Shown: positions 1 through 9,314, numbered from the stretch's first letter. The stretch: DNA of 44,601 nt from Companilactobacillus zhongbaensis (GCF_003946515.1 NZ_RHOM01000019.1:1-44601); one strand, 5' to 3'. Program-made: numbers and translations. Notes: generated by a model from the sequence alone, not told the origin.

Positions 1-3000
1 GTTCCAGTACCAGTGTTGCCAGAATCGGAGCCACCAGTAGTAGTTCCGGAACTAGTGTTACCAGAATCGGAGCCACCAGTATTAGAACCAGTGCCAGTAC
101 TACCAGAATCGGAGCCACCAGTAGTAGTTCCTGTACCAGTGTTACCAGAGTCAGATCCACCGGTAGTAGAGCCAGAACCAGTGTTACCAGAATCAGAGCC
201 ACCGGAAGTAGTGCCGGAACCAGTGTTACCAGAATCGGAACCACCGGTAGTAGTTCCAGAACCAGTGTTGCCAGAATCGGAGCCACCAGTAGTAGTTCCG
301 GAACTAGTGCTACCAGAATCAGAACCACCAGTAGTAGAACCTGTGCCAGTGCTTCCAGAGTCAGATCCGCCAGTAGTAGTTCCAGAACCAGTGTTGCCAG
401 AATCGGAGCCACCAGTAGTAGTTCCGGAACTAGTGTTACCAGAATCAGAACCGCCTGTAGTAGAACCTGTGCCAGTACTACCAGAGTCAGATCCACCGGT
501 AGTAGAGCCAGAACCAGTGCTACCAGAATCAGAACCACCAGTAGTAGAACCTGTGCCAGTGCTTCCAGAGTCAGATCCGCCAGTAGTAGTTCCAGAACCA
601 GTGTTACCAGAATCAGAGCTACCAGTAGTAGTTCCAGAACCAGTGTTACCAGAATCAGAGCCACCAGTTGTAGTTCCGGTTCCTGTGGTGCCAGGGTCTA
701 CCGTTGCAGCTTTCTTGTAAGTTACTGAGACAGAACTCTGATAAGGGGCTACTACTAATTCTGATGTTGGTGTTACTGCTTGGTAACCGGAGACTTGAGG
801 TGCTGTTATTGTTGATGTTGAGCCAACTTGGCCTGTTCCTACGGTGATTGGGTCGCCGATTTTTGCGCCGGTTTCGTCTACTGGTTGGACAGTTAAGTTG
901 AAGTTGTTTCCGACGTAGGTCATTTGAATGTGGTAATTTTGATGGGCTGCTAGGGCACGTTCGTCGATGGTTGATTGAGCTCCTGGACTGTTGATGAATT
1001 GTGCGTATTGGTCAGGGGTCATTGCTACGGTGTTGTCGTAATCTGTGCCGTTGAAGTAACTGCCTGTTGCATGTACGTGGAATCCAGTTAAGGTGTATCC
1101 ATTGATCTGAGTGTCAGCGTCTGCTGGATAAAGGTCAGTCATTTTGAGTTGTGGTGCTGGCAAGGTGCTGACTACAGTTGGTGCAGAAAAAGTCTTAATG
1201 ACAGTACCATTTTGGTTGACCGAATCAACTGTGAACGTTGGGTCAGGACTTTCCATGTAGTTAAAGGTCTTGGTTAAATTAGCTGAAGGCCATTTGATGT
1301 AACGTGTTGGGGTCGTTAAGCCACTCATTAAGGAATTTAGTTGGTAAGCACCTGTGTTGTAGATGTTTCCAGCTGGTCCAAAGAATGGTAAATCAGCTGG
1401 ATCTGTGACTGGATCAGATGAAGGGTCATCAGCTACTAATTGACCAGTCGTTGAGTCAATAACTGTCATTGGTGGTCTAATTCCTTGAGTCTTATAAGTG
1501 TAACCGTTAGTAGGATCGTTGAGATCCCAAGTGTTTGTTTCCGTTAATAATGTTTTTCCAGTGGTCATATCAACGAAATTGAAGGTTGTCGTGACTTTTG
1601 GTAAAGCGTAAATAACGTCAACTACGACATCTTGAGTTTTTACAGGGACACTTAATGACCCAACTAGTGCATCGGCGTTCCAAAGTTGATATTGGCTGAC
1701 GTTTGGAACCGACTTATTCAATAACGAGATCAGGCTATTTGACCAGTCTAACTCTGCGGTCGTATTGGCGGTTGCGGAAGTTACTGGAATGGCTGCTCCT
1801 AGTGGGTTACCGTCGGTGTCGACAGCTTGGACACTGATCGTGTGTTCTGCTGTTGGATCAGTGGAAACCGCACCGGTGTTAGTGATGATTACACCACTGT
1901 CAGGTAATTTGTCGAAACCACCTTCGTACAAGTAAGTGCCACCGTGACTAGGATCAATATCGGTTGCAGAAATGTAAGGAAAGTTGATAGGACCTTGGTC
2001 AGGTTGGACGATTACACTTACGGAAGCTACTTGTGGACTATATCCAGTAACTGGTGGCGCAAAAATTGTCGCATTTTTGCCAATTGATCCTACTCCCACA
2101 GGAATTGGATCGCCAACTTTATTGCCAACTGGGTCGACTGGTTGAATGTAAAGCTTTACCGTGTCAACTTTGTAGGCTAATTGGATTTCGACTTTTTGAT
2201 AGTCACCCAGCAAACGAGAATCGTAAGAATGCTGACCATTTAAAAAGTCGGCATATTGGGTAGGAGTCATTTGGTAAGTATCAGTTTCGTCAGGTTGACC
2301 TGAGACACTTCCACTTTTGATAATGTTGATGCCAGCAAATGTATTGTTAGCTATCGAAATATCGTCACTATCGGGCAATAAATCGTCGGCGTTGATCATT
2401 GTATTTGTGGAGCTTAGTTGTGTATTACTAAAAGTTTTTAGTAGATCTCCGTATTGATCAACGGCATCGACGGTAATTGCTGGTGCGGTAGCTTCCTTGT
2501 AATAAAAGACTTTTGTGAAATCTTCCAGTGGCCATTGTGCATAGTCGAGTGGAGTGACATTGCCGCTTTTTGCTAGGTCCAAAACATAGGAACTGTTGTT
2601 AAAAATCATTCCAGTCGGACCGAAGTAGTTAACAGCATCGATATTAGTCATGTCAAAATCGGAAGAATCATCGACCGTTAACTTGCCGTCAGACAAGACC
2701 GCCATTGGTGGCCGAACTCCGGAAGTTTGAAATTCGGGATGATCGTTGTATGAATAAGGAAAACTCCCACCAGCTATAACTTTCTCGGCTGTTTCATCGT
2801 AATAAACAAAGTGAGCGGACATTGATGGTCTGACCATGTATACCGAGACGATAACGTCCTTGTCAGTGATGTCAAAATTAAAAGGAGCTGAGTTATAAGT
2901 AGGTGACCATGGATTTAAAGAATAATGAACATTTTTAAATGAGTTACTTAAATATTCCTCAGATCTCCAGTTCCAAAATATTGCAGTAGAAACATTTGTT

Positions 3001-3698
3001 GGAACGGAACTAGCGAGCTGTTTTGTTCCGTAGGGCTTGCCCGATAAATCAACCGCTTGGATGTAAATGTTGCATTTTCCGTTGACAGGACTTGAATTAG
3101 GAATGTTAGCAACGGAAACACCATTTGCAGGAATCGAATAAGGTGCCTGAGTTTGACCGTTTACTACTGCGTAGGAAGCTGGTTTTAAATCAGTAGCTGA
3201 ACTAGTCAGCGTGGTTGATTCGACGGTTGGCGTAGGTTCAGTCAACGTGCTAGTCTCGTTTGCAGGTTGGCTACTCGTGTCGTTGCTTTCAGATATGGGT
3301 GCAGTATTTTTCGTTTGTGTGGCTGTCGCAGTTGCCGTCGCAGTGTTTTGTGGCTCGTTGTACACTGGAGTCGTTTCGGCAGTTGATGGCGTAGTATTTG
3401 ATTTTTCAAGGGATGTATTTGTTGTTTCTGTTTCATCAGTGCTAATTGAGGCTGTTTTAGTTAAATTATCAGATAAATTCGGAGTTATCGACCCGATGGT
3501 TGTGTTAGACATGTTAGGGGCGCTAACTTTCTTTTGCGTTTGAGTAACAGAAGACTCTTGATCACTCGAAGGTGTATTAGTAGCATCAGCTTGAGCAGTT
3601 GTCGGGACAAGTAGCAATGAAGCTCCGCTAAGCGCTACGGCGATAGCAAGGTCCTTGTATTTGATTTTGTTGAATTTGCTAAGTTTGTTTGCTCTCAT
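1..3698 (-). CDS. large secreted repeat-rich surface adhesin, 3' end beyond left edge
   Basis: The minus frame stays open from an ATG at 3698, preceded by AAGAAGG, to the window edge, giving at least 1,232 residues. The N-terminus (MRANKLSKFNKIKYKDLAIA) is a long signal peptide of lactobacillar type, cleaved near AQADA around residue 38. A Ser/Thr-rich stretch follows to about residue 165. Two related modules of about 350 residues then follow; both contain GVRPPM/GIRPPM and YFGP/FFGP motifs and end in a MucBP-like unit (VQPVDPVGNKVGDPI and VQPVDETGAKIGDPI). From about residue 1,000 there is a Gly/Ser/Thr stalk of 14-residue repeats. This is the architecture of a cell-wall adhesin: binding head, then a stalk crossing the wall. 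The anchor (LPXTG expected) lies outside the window. The ligand cannot be told. Confidence 0.85.
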   Translation of the reverse strand, partial: MRANKLSKFNKIKYKDLAIAVALSGASLLLVPTTAQADATNTPSSDQESSVTQTQKKVSAPNMSNTTIGSITPNLSDNLTKTASISTDETETTNTSLEKSNTTPSTAETTPVYNEPQNTATATATATQTKNTAPISESNDTSSQPANETSTLTEPTPTVESTTLTSSATDLKPASYAVVNGQTQAPYSIPANGVSVANIPNSSPVNGKCNIYIQAVDLSGKPYGTKQLASSVPTNVSTAIFWNWRSEEYLSNSFKNVHYSLNPWSPTYNSAPFNFDITDKDVIVSVYMVRPSMSAHFVYYDETAEKVIAGGSFPYSYNDHPEFQTSGVRPPMAVLSDGKLTVDDSSDFDMTNIDAVNYFGPTGMIFNNSSYVLDLAKSGNVTPLDYAQWPLEDFTKVFYYKEATAPAITVDAVDQYGDLLKTFSNTQLSSTNTMINADDLLPDSDDISIANNTFAGINIIKSGSVSGQPDETDTYQMTPTQYADFLNGQHSYDSRLLGDYQKVEIQLAYKVDTVKLYIQPVDPVGNKVGDPIPVGVGSIGKNATIFAPPVTGYSPQVASVSVIVQPDQGPINFPYISATDIDPSHGGTYLYEGGFDKLPDSGVIITNTGAVSTDPTAEHTISVQAVDTDGNPLGAAIPVTSATANTTAELDWSNSLISLLNKSVPNVSQYQLWNADALVGSLSVPVKTQDVVVDVIYALPKVTTTFNFVDMTTGKTLLTETNTWDLNDPTNGYTYKTQGIRPPMTVIDSTTGQLVADDPSSDPVTDPADLPFFGPAGNIYNTGAYQLNSLMSGLTTPTRYIKWPSANLTKTFNYMESPDPTFTVDSVNQNGTVIKTFSAPTVVSTLPAPQLKMTDLYPADADTQINGYTLTGFHVHATGSYFNGTDYDNTVAMTPDQYAQFINSPGAQSTIDERALAAHQNYHIQMTYVGNNFNLTVQPVDETGAKIGDPITVGTGQVGSTSTITAPQVSGYQAVTPTSELVVAPYQSSVSVTYKKAATVDPGTTGTGTTTGGSDSGNTGSGTTTGSSDSGNTGSGTTTGGSDSGSTGTGSTTGGSDSGSTGSGSTTGGSDSGSTGTGSTTGGSDSGNTSSGTTTGGSDSGNTGSGTTTGGSDSGSTGTGSTTGGSDSGSTSSGTTTGGSDSGNTGSGTTTGGSDSGNTGSGTTSGGSDSGNTGSGSTTGGSDSGNTGTGTTTGGSDSGSTGTGSNTGGSDSGNTSSGTTTGGSDSGNTGTG
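13..690 (-). repeat. 42-bp tandem repeat array encoding the adhesin stalk
   Basis: About 16 copies of a 42-base unit, each coding on the minus strand for a 14-residue block built on GGSDSG plus Gly-Thr/Ser pairs. Units differ at a few wobble and Ser/Thr positions, and some variant combinations recur, which suggests duplication of several units at once. The array may continue past the left edge. Its in-frame period predicts length variation without frameshift. Confidence 0.9.
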
Positions 3699-4000
3699 AA
3701 ATAGACCTTCTTTGTAAATAAATCCTATATTGGTCTATTTCATAATCTATATATCCACTACTTATCGTAATCCCAATAACTAAAAATGATAACTGTAATG
3801 CGTATTTATATTTAAATGTTATGTACAGAAAATGTGATTGTGTGGTTTTATACATAAGCAAATAGTATTTGGTAATTAACTATTTCTTAAAAGATGGAGA
3901 TATATGAAAAAAACAATATTGTAATTTTTTTCATGCACATTTAAAATTTAAGAAAATTAAAAAGCCATATTCACAATTTGACTAGTGAATATGGCTTAAT
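3699..4000. other. adhesin upstream region, no gene
   Basis: AT-rich leader of the minus-strand adhesin. I see no credible coding sequence. A short minus-strand reading frame with hydrophobic residues here has no ribosome binding site. The right end holds the terminator of the next minus-strand gene. Confidence 0.6.
3962..3997 (-). terminator. terminator of the 96-aa gene
   Basis: A perfect 13-bp inverted repeat AAGCCATATTCAC / GTGAATATGGCTT. On the minus strand it is followed by a T-rich run. It lies just downstream of the stop codon at 4001. Confidence 0.8.
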
Positions 4001-4291
4001 TTATTTAATCTTAGTGGATTCGACACCTGCATTATATCCGCGGATGAATTGGATAACTTCTTCTGACTTATGATCAAAAGCGTTGTTAGTGAGGCTGACG
4101 ATTTTGTCGGGGTAGTGATGAAAGCTTCGATGATTTTCAAAATCGGATCTCGCTTGATCGTATCCTAATTGATAATCGTCAGTAATGTCAGCCTTGATGC
4201 TGCTTTTCCAGCTGTAATAACTGTCAGCGGCCTGTTGGTATTCTCCGTTCTCATACTTTTCTTTGATGAAATCGTGCAATCTTCGTAACAT
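4001..4291 (-). CDS. small hypothetical cytoplasmic protein, 96 aa
   Basis: I do not recognise the family. The protein is soluble, charged and probably all helical, beginning MLRRLHDFIKEKYENGEYQQ, with a motif-like end VIQFIRGYNAGVES. A longer frame opens at 4345, but a TATATAA-like -10 lies right at that codon and it has no ribosome binding site. The start at 4291 has ACAGG about ten bases upstream and is preferred. It has its own terminator and is probably monocistronic. There is no membrane segment or signal peptide. Confidence 0.65.
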   Translation of the reverse strand: MLRRLHDFIKEKYENGEYQQAADSYYSWKSSIKADITDDYQLGYDQARSDFENHRSFHHYPDKIVSLTNNAFDHKSEEVIQFIRGYNAGVESTKIK

Positions 4292-4558
4292 GTGATCACG
4301 ACCTGTCTGTAAGATTTGAATGAAAAAGAGACCACTAGATCTCATGTCAATTGTAACGTTATATAATGAATGCGTAAATGAAAATGAATGAATAATTTAC
4401 ATTGGCTGAAATGCATCAAATATAACGGTATAATGTTTTTTTGTAATGTTAAATTTAGCGCAAACTCCAATTATATTCTTATAGTTAACGATTAAAGTAG
4501 TTATAAAGAGTTTTGCCATGGTGTATCATTGTAAACAACAAAAAACGGGAGAGTTTTC

Positions 4559-5932
4559 ATGTCAAAGACGGTTAAAACCATTTTTTATTTGATATCATTT
4601 CTTTTATTTGGATTCATTGGTTATTCCATGCCTTTGCTAGGTGACGATATTAATTGGGGCAATTATTTTGGAGTCAGCTATTTTTCTACTAATCTCTTCA
4701 CGTATTATGACGGACGCTACCTTGGTGACGTTTTGGTGATCATCATAACTAGATATCCAATCGTCGCATTCATCGCTTATGGGCTCGTGATGACTTTGAT
4801 CATGTATTTAGTGCAAAAAATCTCGACCCAGTTGAAAAATGGCAAAAAAGATGATTTGTTTGCCGCCAGTCTGATGGGAATTTTCCTATTATTAATGCCG
4901 ACTATTTTGTTCCAGCAGATCCTCGGGTGGCATGCAGGATTTGCCAATTATGCGCCATCCTTGATCTTTCCACTGACTCTCTTATATTTAGTGGTAAAAA
5001 ATTATCAAACACCTGAAATTGTGTATAAAAAGTCGACGATGGTCTTGTTTTTTATCTTCGCATTGGCTAGTCAATTTTTTGCCGAACATATTACGATCTT
5101 AAATATCTTTAATGATGTGTTGATCTATTTCTTCTTACGCAAGCAATTCGGTGACAGTTTCAAAAAAATGTTTTATACCGGAATGATCGGGAATTTTTTA
5201 GGAGCTATTTTGATGTTCGTCAATGGAGCATATTTGAACGTTCTTTTCGGAAAAGATGGTTACCGCTCGATCAGCGGTGGTGAAAATAAGTCGACCTTAT
5301 TTACATACTTTGCCAAACATGTGACGGGACCTAAATTGACCACTTTGTTGATCATAGTCGCAATTTTTACGATCGCAGTAATCTTCTACAGCTGGAAAAC
5401 TCAAGATAAAAGACGAAAGATTGTTGATCTGGCACTGTTGATTTCAGGTTTCGCCGTGATCTTGCCGTTTGTGGTGGTTTCTCCGTTTGGTGCTCGCTGT
5501 CTTTTTGCTTCTTATGTTTTTGCAGCAACTATCATTACGGTTACGGTCGATCCTTGGCTTGTCAAAGCCAACAAGTTCGTTGTTCCAGTTTTGCTGCTAG
5601 TCTTTTTAGCAGCTGGTTGGAAGATGGATACTGTCGCTAAGGGATACGGCGATACTTATCAAATGCAGGTTGCTTATTTTAAGTATCAAAACACCCAACC
5701 AAGAACCGTCCAATATTTCTTACAGTATGCCGATAAGAAACGGATCTGGGCCGAACCGGATATCGATGGGAATTTAACGACGTATTACGTTAAGGATCGC
5801 AGCCGTTCTGTGGCCGTCGTGGAGTATTCTGAATGGTCAAAGATCTTTGAACAGCTCCAAAACAAAAATTTTTCGTCAAAAAATAAATTTTGGCAGGCGT
5901 TCGATAAAAGAGTCGTCGCAATAATGAATTAA
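4559..5932 (+). CDS. polytopic membrane protein, DUF6056/GT-C-like, 457 aa
   Basis: About 10-12 hydrophobic segments. The first is followed by an extracytoplasmic loop with LLGDDINWG and YYDGRYLGD. An acidic pair after TM1 and an (N/D)GR motif are typical of the DUF6056 and GtrII-like families, which are thought to include GT-C-fold glycosyltransferases using lipid-linked sugars. The C-terminal 90 residues form a soluble domain. It shares this plan with the next gene and likely arose by duplication. The start has GGGAGAG upstream. A role in decorating wall polymers or glycolipids is inferred from the fold only. Confidence 0.7.
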   Translation: MSKTVKTIFYLISFLLFGFIGYSMPLLGDDINWGNYFGVSYFSTNLFTYYDGRYLGDVLVIIITRYPIVAFIAYGLVMTLIMYLVQKISTQLKNGKKDDLFAASLMGIFLLLMPTILFQQILGWHAGFANYAPSLIFPLTLLYLVVKNYQTPEIVYKKSTMVLFFIFALASQFFAEHITILNIFNDVLIYFFLRKQFGDSFKKMFYTGMIGNFLGAILMFVNGAYLNVLFGKDGYRSISGGENKSTLFTYFAKHVTGPKLTTLLIIVAIFTIAVIFYSWKTQDKRRKIVDLALLISGFAVILPFVVVSPFGARCLFASYVFAATIITVTVDPWLVKANKFVVPVLLLVFLAAGWKMDTVAKGYGDTYQMQVAYFKYQNTQPRTVQYFLQYADKKRIWAEPDIDGNLTTYYVKDRSRSVAVVEYSEWSKIFEQLQNKNFSSKNKFWQAFDKRVVAIMN

Positions 5933-5936
5933 GTAG

Positions 5937-5967
5937 GCTTAGTCCAGTTTGGAGACTAAGCTTTTTT
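5937..5967 (+). terminator. rho-independent terminator
   Basis: GCTTAGTC / GACTAAGC (one side has an extra GGA in the loop) followed by TTTTTT, directly after the stop at 5932. The next membrane-protein gene is therefore probably transcribed separately or by readthrough. Confidence 0.8.
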
Positions 5968-6016
5968 ATGGTTAAATTGGATAGTAAATATTGTTATAGG
6001 TAGTAGTGGGGTAATT

Positions 6017-7354
6017 ATGAATAAAAGGATTTCAAATACTATTAATAGTCGTTGGTTCAATTGGCTGTTATCAGGAATATTTTTGATTGCAGTTTTTTCA
6101 GCAATGTTATTGTTGAACTCGAAGACGCTATACGTGGCGGACGACTATGTTTATCGCTTTTTTTACCAAAGTACTTATGCACCTGACGCTGGTCCGGTCA
6201 TTAGTACTTTGAGTATTCCACATTCGATGTACAATCATTACATGCTGTGGAATGGTCGTTTTGTGGCCCACTCGATCGTGCAATTTTTCATGCAATTCGA
6301 TACGAAAGTGGTCTTCAACATTTGTAACAGTTTAGCTTTCATCGCTTTGATGTTCTTGATTGCGAAAACTTCCTCTACTTTGACGAAGGTGAAAACTAAT
6401 TGGTGGTTACTAGTCGCAATTTTTGTTTACTTATGGTTTGCGATTCCTTCATTTGGCCAAACGGTCTTGTGGGTCTCAGGATCAGGCAATTATTTGTGGA
6501 CAAGTTTGATTTATTTAGGAACGATCTTGATAGCCTTGAAGCATCAAAAAGAAACGATTTGGCTGGGGATTGTTGCAGTTATACTCGGATTTTTGACCGG
6601 AGCTACGAACGAAAACTCTGGACCGGCGGCTATCGTGATCATTTTCTTGTTTGCGGTAGTTAAATACATCCAATCGAAAAAAATCGACTGGTATTCACTA
6701 ATAACTTCAATTTTTGGACTGATCGGCTTTTTAGTAATGTATTTTTCACCCGGTTCACAAGCTAGAGGTGACAAGCCACATAGCTACTACCAAGCAATGA
6801 TTGGTTTGAAGCAATTAGTTGTCCATCAATATAAGTGGTTCTACTTGATCATTTTGATCTTGTTAGTTGCTGGCCTATTAATGAAAAAGCTGAACAAGGA
6901 TCTTTTGCTGTCAGCCGTGGTTTTCTTAGTCGGCCACATCTTGTCAATCGTTGTTTTGGTGATGTCGCCAGAATATCCGCTAAGAACTTTATTTGGTGCC
7001 ACAGTTTTCCTCGCTATTACCTTTTTCATCCTAGTGTATTCGCTACTAGGAAATTTGAATTTCTTCGCCGAAGCTGCCATATCATTAGTGATCTTGGTCA
7101 TGTTCATGGTCAGCTATCGAACGGCTTACATTGATATCAATACGACTTACATCCAAGCTGAAAGACAATATCAAGTCATAGAAAAGGCTAAAGACGAACA
7201 CAAGAAATCCGTCACCGTGCCTATGGTATTGACACCTAAGAGCGACTACAATGCCTTTAAAGGGACGCTTTTGCTCGACACTAACAGTGGAGCATGGATG
7301 AATATGTGGGTCGCCAAGTTCTTTGGCATCGATCAAATATCCGGTAAATTTTAA
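6017..7354 (+). CDS. polytopic membrane protein, DUF6056-like, 445 aa
   Basis: A paralogue of the preceding gene. TM1 is followed by VADDYVYRF and, about 45 residues later, WNGRFVAHSI, the signature pair of DUF6056 proteins. Then come NENSGP and about ten further membrane segments, ending in a short soluble tail with YIQAERQY. In GT-C enzymes the first-loop acidic residues bind metal or the sugar donor; that role is assumed here. The weak ribosome binding site is GTGGGG. A terminator follows. The protein probably acts at the outer face of the membrane on cell-surface glycans, in keeping with the surface-protein genes on both sides. Confidence 0.75.
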   Translation: MNKRISNTINSRWFNWLLSGIFLIAVFSAMLLLNSKTLYVADDYVYRFFYQSTYAPDAGPVISTLSIPHSMYNHYMLWNGRFVAHSIVQFFMQFDTKVVFNICNSLAFIALMFLIAKTSSTLTKVKTNWWLLVAIFVYLWFAIPSFGQTVLWVSGSGNYLWTSLIYLGTILIALKHQKETIWLGIVAVILGFLTGATNENSGPAAIVIIFLFAVVKYIQSKKIDWYSLITSIFGLIGFLVMYFSPGSQARGDKPHSYYQAMIGLKQLVVHQYKWFYLIILILLVAGLLMKKLNKDLLLSAVVFLVGHILSIVVLVMSPEYPLRTLFGATVFLAITFFILVYSLLGNLNFFAEAAISLVILVMFMVSYRTAYIDINTTYIQAERQYQVIEKAKDEHKKSVTVPMVLTPKSDYNAFKGTLLLDTNSGAWMNMWVAKFFGIDQISGKF

Positions 7355-7361
7355 AAAGCAA

Positions 7362-7396
7362 GCCGCTCATTTCAAAATAGGTGGGCGGCTTTTATT
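7362..7396 (+). terminator. rho-independent terminator
   Basis: AAGCCGC pairs with GCGGCTT across a short loop and is followed by TTTATTTT. It lies eight bases after the stop codon of the second DUF6056-like gene. Confidence 0.8.
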
Positions 7397-7439
7397 TTGG
7401 AAAATAGTTGCCATAAAACAAAAATATTTATACTTCTTC

Positions 7440-7468
7440 TTGCTGAAAAATTATACATAAGATATAAT
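7440..7468 (+). promoter_or_regulatory. sigma-A promoter for the GlsB-like gene
   Basis: TTGCTG at 7440-7445 and a perfect TATAAT at 7463-7468, separated by 17 bases. The start codon follows about 30 bases downstream. Confidence 0.75.
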
Positions 7469-7498
7469 TGATACATCAAATAAGAAGGAAGTGATCGT

Positions 7499-7744
7499 AT
7501 GCATTGGATATGGGTTATCATTGTCGGAGCAATTATTGGTGCTCTTGCGGGATCAATTACTAAGAAAGGTGAAGCCATGGGGTGCGTCAGCAATATTATT
7601 GCTGGTATCGTAGGTTCAGCTTTAGGTGAAGCACTACTTGGTTCTTGGGGCCCACAGCTTGCAGGGATGGCTATAATCCCTTCTTTGATTGGAGCAGTGA
7701 TCCTAGTAGTGATTGTTTCATTTGTAGTTCAGAAATTAAATTAG
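7499..7744 (+). CDS. GlsB/YeaQ/YmgE-family stress membrane protein, 81 aa
   Basis: A small, Gly/Ala-rich protein with three predicted membrane helices and the family pattern GAIIGALAGSI, then GxxxxIIAGIVGSALGE, then IGAVILV. The family (also called transglycosylase-associated protein) is often induced by general, glutamate or acid stress, but its biochemical role is not known. AAGGAAG lies at a normal distance from the ATG at 7499. It has its own promoter and terminator. The length is standard for the family. Confidence 0.9.
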   Translation: MHWIWVIIVGAIIGALAGSITKKGEAMGCVSNIIAGIVGSALGEALLGSWGPQLAGMAIIPSLIGAVILVVIVSFVVQKLN

Positions 7745-7784
7745 CAGATGAAGCAATTGCTAGAAAGTTACATAAAAATATTGA

Positions 7785-7796
7785 CCGTTATAACGG
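7785..7796. repeat. palindrome CCGTTATAACGG, copy 1
   Basis: A perfect 12-base palindrome inside a longer shared context (AATA.TGACCGTTATAACGG) that recurs at 27199-27210. Both copies sit a few bases before a terminator, between convergent genes. Confidence 0.6.
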
Positions 7797-7807
7797 ATAC
7801 AGAAAAA

Positions 7808-7844
7808 AGTGCCCTATTCAGAATACAGAACAGGGCACTTTTAA
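7808..7844 (+). terminator. terminator of the GlsB-like gene
   Basis: AAGTGCCCT / AGGGCACTT with additional inner pairing, followed by TTTAATTT. Confidence 0.85.
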
Positions 7845-7868
7845 TTTGCCGTAAATTAGGGCAAAAAA

Positions 7869-7895
7869 ATAACACTCTGGGGAGGAGTGTTATTT
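7869..7895 (-). terminator. terminator facing the minus-strand surface gene
   Basis: AATAACACTC / GAGTGTTATT. On the minus strand it is followed by TTTTTTTG, so it suits the FPQTG protein gene ending at 8003. A second hairpin (AGATAAG / CTTATCT, 7944-7968) lies between. Confidence 0.7.
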
Positions 7896-8002
7896 AAGTA
7901 AATATTTATATTTAGGGATTAAATATTATGTTATAGGGGGGAGAGATAAGAATTCGTAACTCTTATCTACAAGTAATATAGTAACGGTCAGACGTGAATA
8001 AA

Positions 8003-8968
8003 TTATTTGGAAAATGTGAATAAATTGTGAAGATTTCCAAATATATTGTTAAAAAGTTTTTTGCCGGTTACTTTGACATAAGTTAATCCTGAAGCTACTG
8101 CAGCTAAAATTACACCTATAATAGTTAGACCGTAGTTTGTTTTATTGCCAGTTTGTGGAAATCTGGTCATTGGAGAAGCGCTAGATGATGAATCAGGTAA
8201 AGCACTTGATTGTTTAGGACTAGTTGCTGCAGTTCCAAAGGTGTTGCTAGCTCCATTTGCTACTGGACTTGTTGAACTTGCTGCGCTTGTTGGACTTGCA
8301 GATGAACTAGGAGCTGTAGCTTGGCTAGTGGGTGAATAATTGGCTTGTTGGTTGGCGCCACTGTAAGAAACGTTAGTTGGGGCGGTACTGCCTTGTTCAT
8401 ATGCAGCCTCTTCAGCCTTATCATTTGCTATGGCTGCTTGATCTGCTTGAATCTCATCCTTGTAATAATCAAAATATCCCCAAGTTGGTAGTGAACTTGC
8501 TTGTTTGTATTTTTGACCAGATGCGGTAATTATGTATGAAACTCCATCGATTACTTCCATCTCATCACCAGGTTGTAAGGTGTTACCATTAGTGGTTTCA
8601 GGTGTAGGAGTAGTTGGCTCGCTTAAAGTGATAGGTGAGTAATGAGTTGGAGCTTCGCCAGCTTCAACTTCAGCTAAGTGGGCATTTTCAGCAGCGAGGG
8701 CATCGTTGTATTGTTGAGCAACTGCGCCTTCTTCATCTATTTCTTGCCAAGAAGGGATGCCAACGTATGAGTAATCATAGTCTGATGGGATATTGCCAGT
8801 TGGTGCTGCTTGAATCGAAGTAGTGGAAGTTTGCGTGGTATCAGCATTAACGGTATCAGCGTGAACACTAGCTAGTCCGATCGATGAGGCGATGATCCCA
8901 GCCAAGACAACTTTGCTGATCAAGGTTACTTTATTATTATGAGTGATTTCCAATTCTTTCATTTTCAT
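8003..8968 (-). CDS. sortase-anchored surface protein (FPQTG), 321 aa
   Basis: Signal peptide at residues 1-38 (hydrophobic core VVLAGIIASSIGLA, cleavage after VHA). An acidic middle region with WGYFDYYKDE follows, then a Ser/Ala/Pro-rich wall-spanning region, then the sorting signal FPQTG, a hydrophobic helix and a basic Lys tail. The F in place of L at the first motif position is a common variant in lactobacilli. The tail after the helix runs about 20 residues (KKLFNNIFGNLHNLFTFSK), longer than usual. AAGGA lies eight bases before the ATG. No binding domain is recognised. Sortase should link it to peptidoglycan. Confidence 0.85.
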   Translation of the reverse strand: MKMKELEITHNNKVTLISKVVLAGIIASSIGLASVHADTVNADTTQTSTTSIQAAPTGNIPSDYDYSYVGIPSWQEIDEEGAVAQQYNDALAAENAHLAEVEAGEAPTHYSPITLSEPTTPTPETTNGNTLQPGDEMEVIDGVSYIITASGQKYKQASSLPTWGYFDYYKDEIQADQAAIANDKAEEAAYEQGSTAPTNVSYSGANQQANYSPTSQATAPSSSASPTSAASSTSPVANGASNTFGTAATSPKQSSALPDSSSSASPMTRFPQTGNKTNYGLTIIGVILAAVASGLTYVKVTGKKLFNNIFGNLHNLFTFSK

Positions 8969-9314
8969 AATGCCAGTCCTTGTTCATATATATATTGATC
9001 GAGAAATATAATTCTCAAACATCAACTCCACTATAATGCCAATAATTGAAACTAGTTCAAAAAATGCATATTGAAGATATTATTATTACTACATAAAAAT
9101 TTATATCTCCAAGAATGTTACCTGAGTCGTTTGAATAAACGAACGAAAAATATTACCATTATTTAGTTAAGGATTTTTTCGCAAAACCGTAATTTTTTCC
9201 AATTTCTTCTATATAATGAAAGAGATAGAAATTTAACATACCATTGAATTAACGTTTTATTTAATATACGATAAATAGGTGTGAAACATAGTGTTTCACG
9301 GCTGGAGGAATTGA
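8969..9314. other. divergent intergenic region between surface gene and rsmG
   Basis: No gene. It carries the leaders of the minus-strand surface gene and of the plus-strand rsmG operon. A TATAAT at 9212-9217 is the best -10 for rsmG; no good -35 is visible at 16-18 bases. The rsmG leader then runs about 90 bases and ends in the hairpin listed separately. Confidence 0.6.
9281..9299 (+). promoter_or_regulatory. everted parS-like half-sites / leader hairpin of rsmG
   Basis: GTGAAACA-TAG-TGTTTCAC. Each arm is a perfect half of the ParB site (TGTTTCAC-GTGAAACA), but the two halves are in swapped order. As RNA it forms an 8-bp hairpin eight bases before the rsmG ribosome binding site. It may be a ParB/Noc contact, a translation-control hairpin, or chance. 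Confidence 0.45.

Noticed and set aside
13-690. CRISPR-like regular repeats
   Set aside because: Units are contiguous, 42 bases, in frame and have no unique spacers or nearby cas genes.
13-720. Plus-strand reading frame of repeated LPESEPP units
   Set aside because: It is the reverse reading of the adhesin stalk; the minus frame has signal peptide, ribosome binding site and continuity over 3.7 kb.
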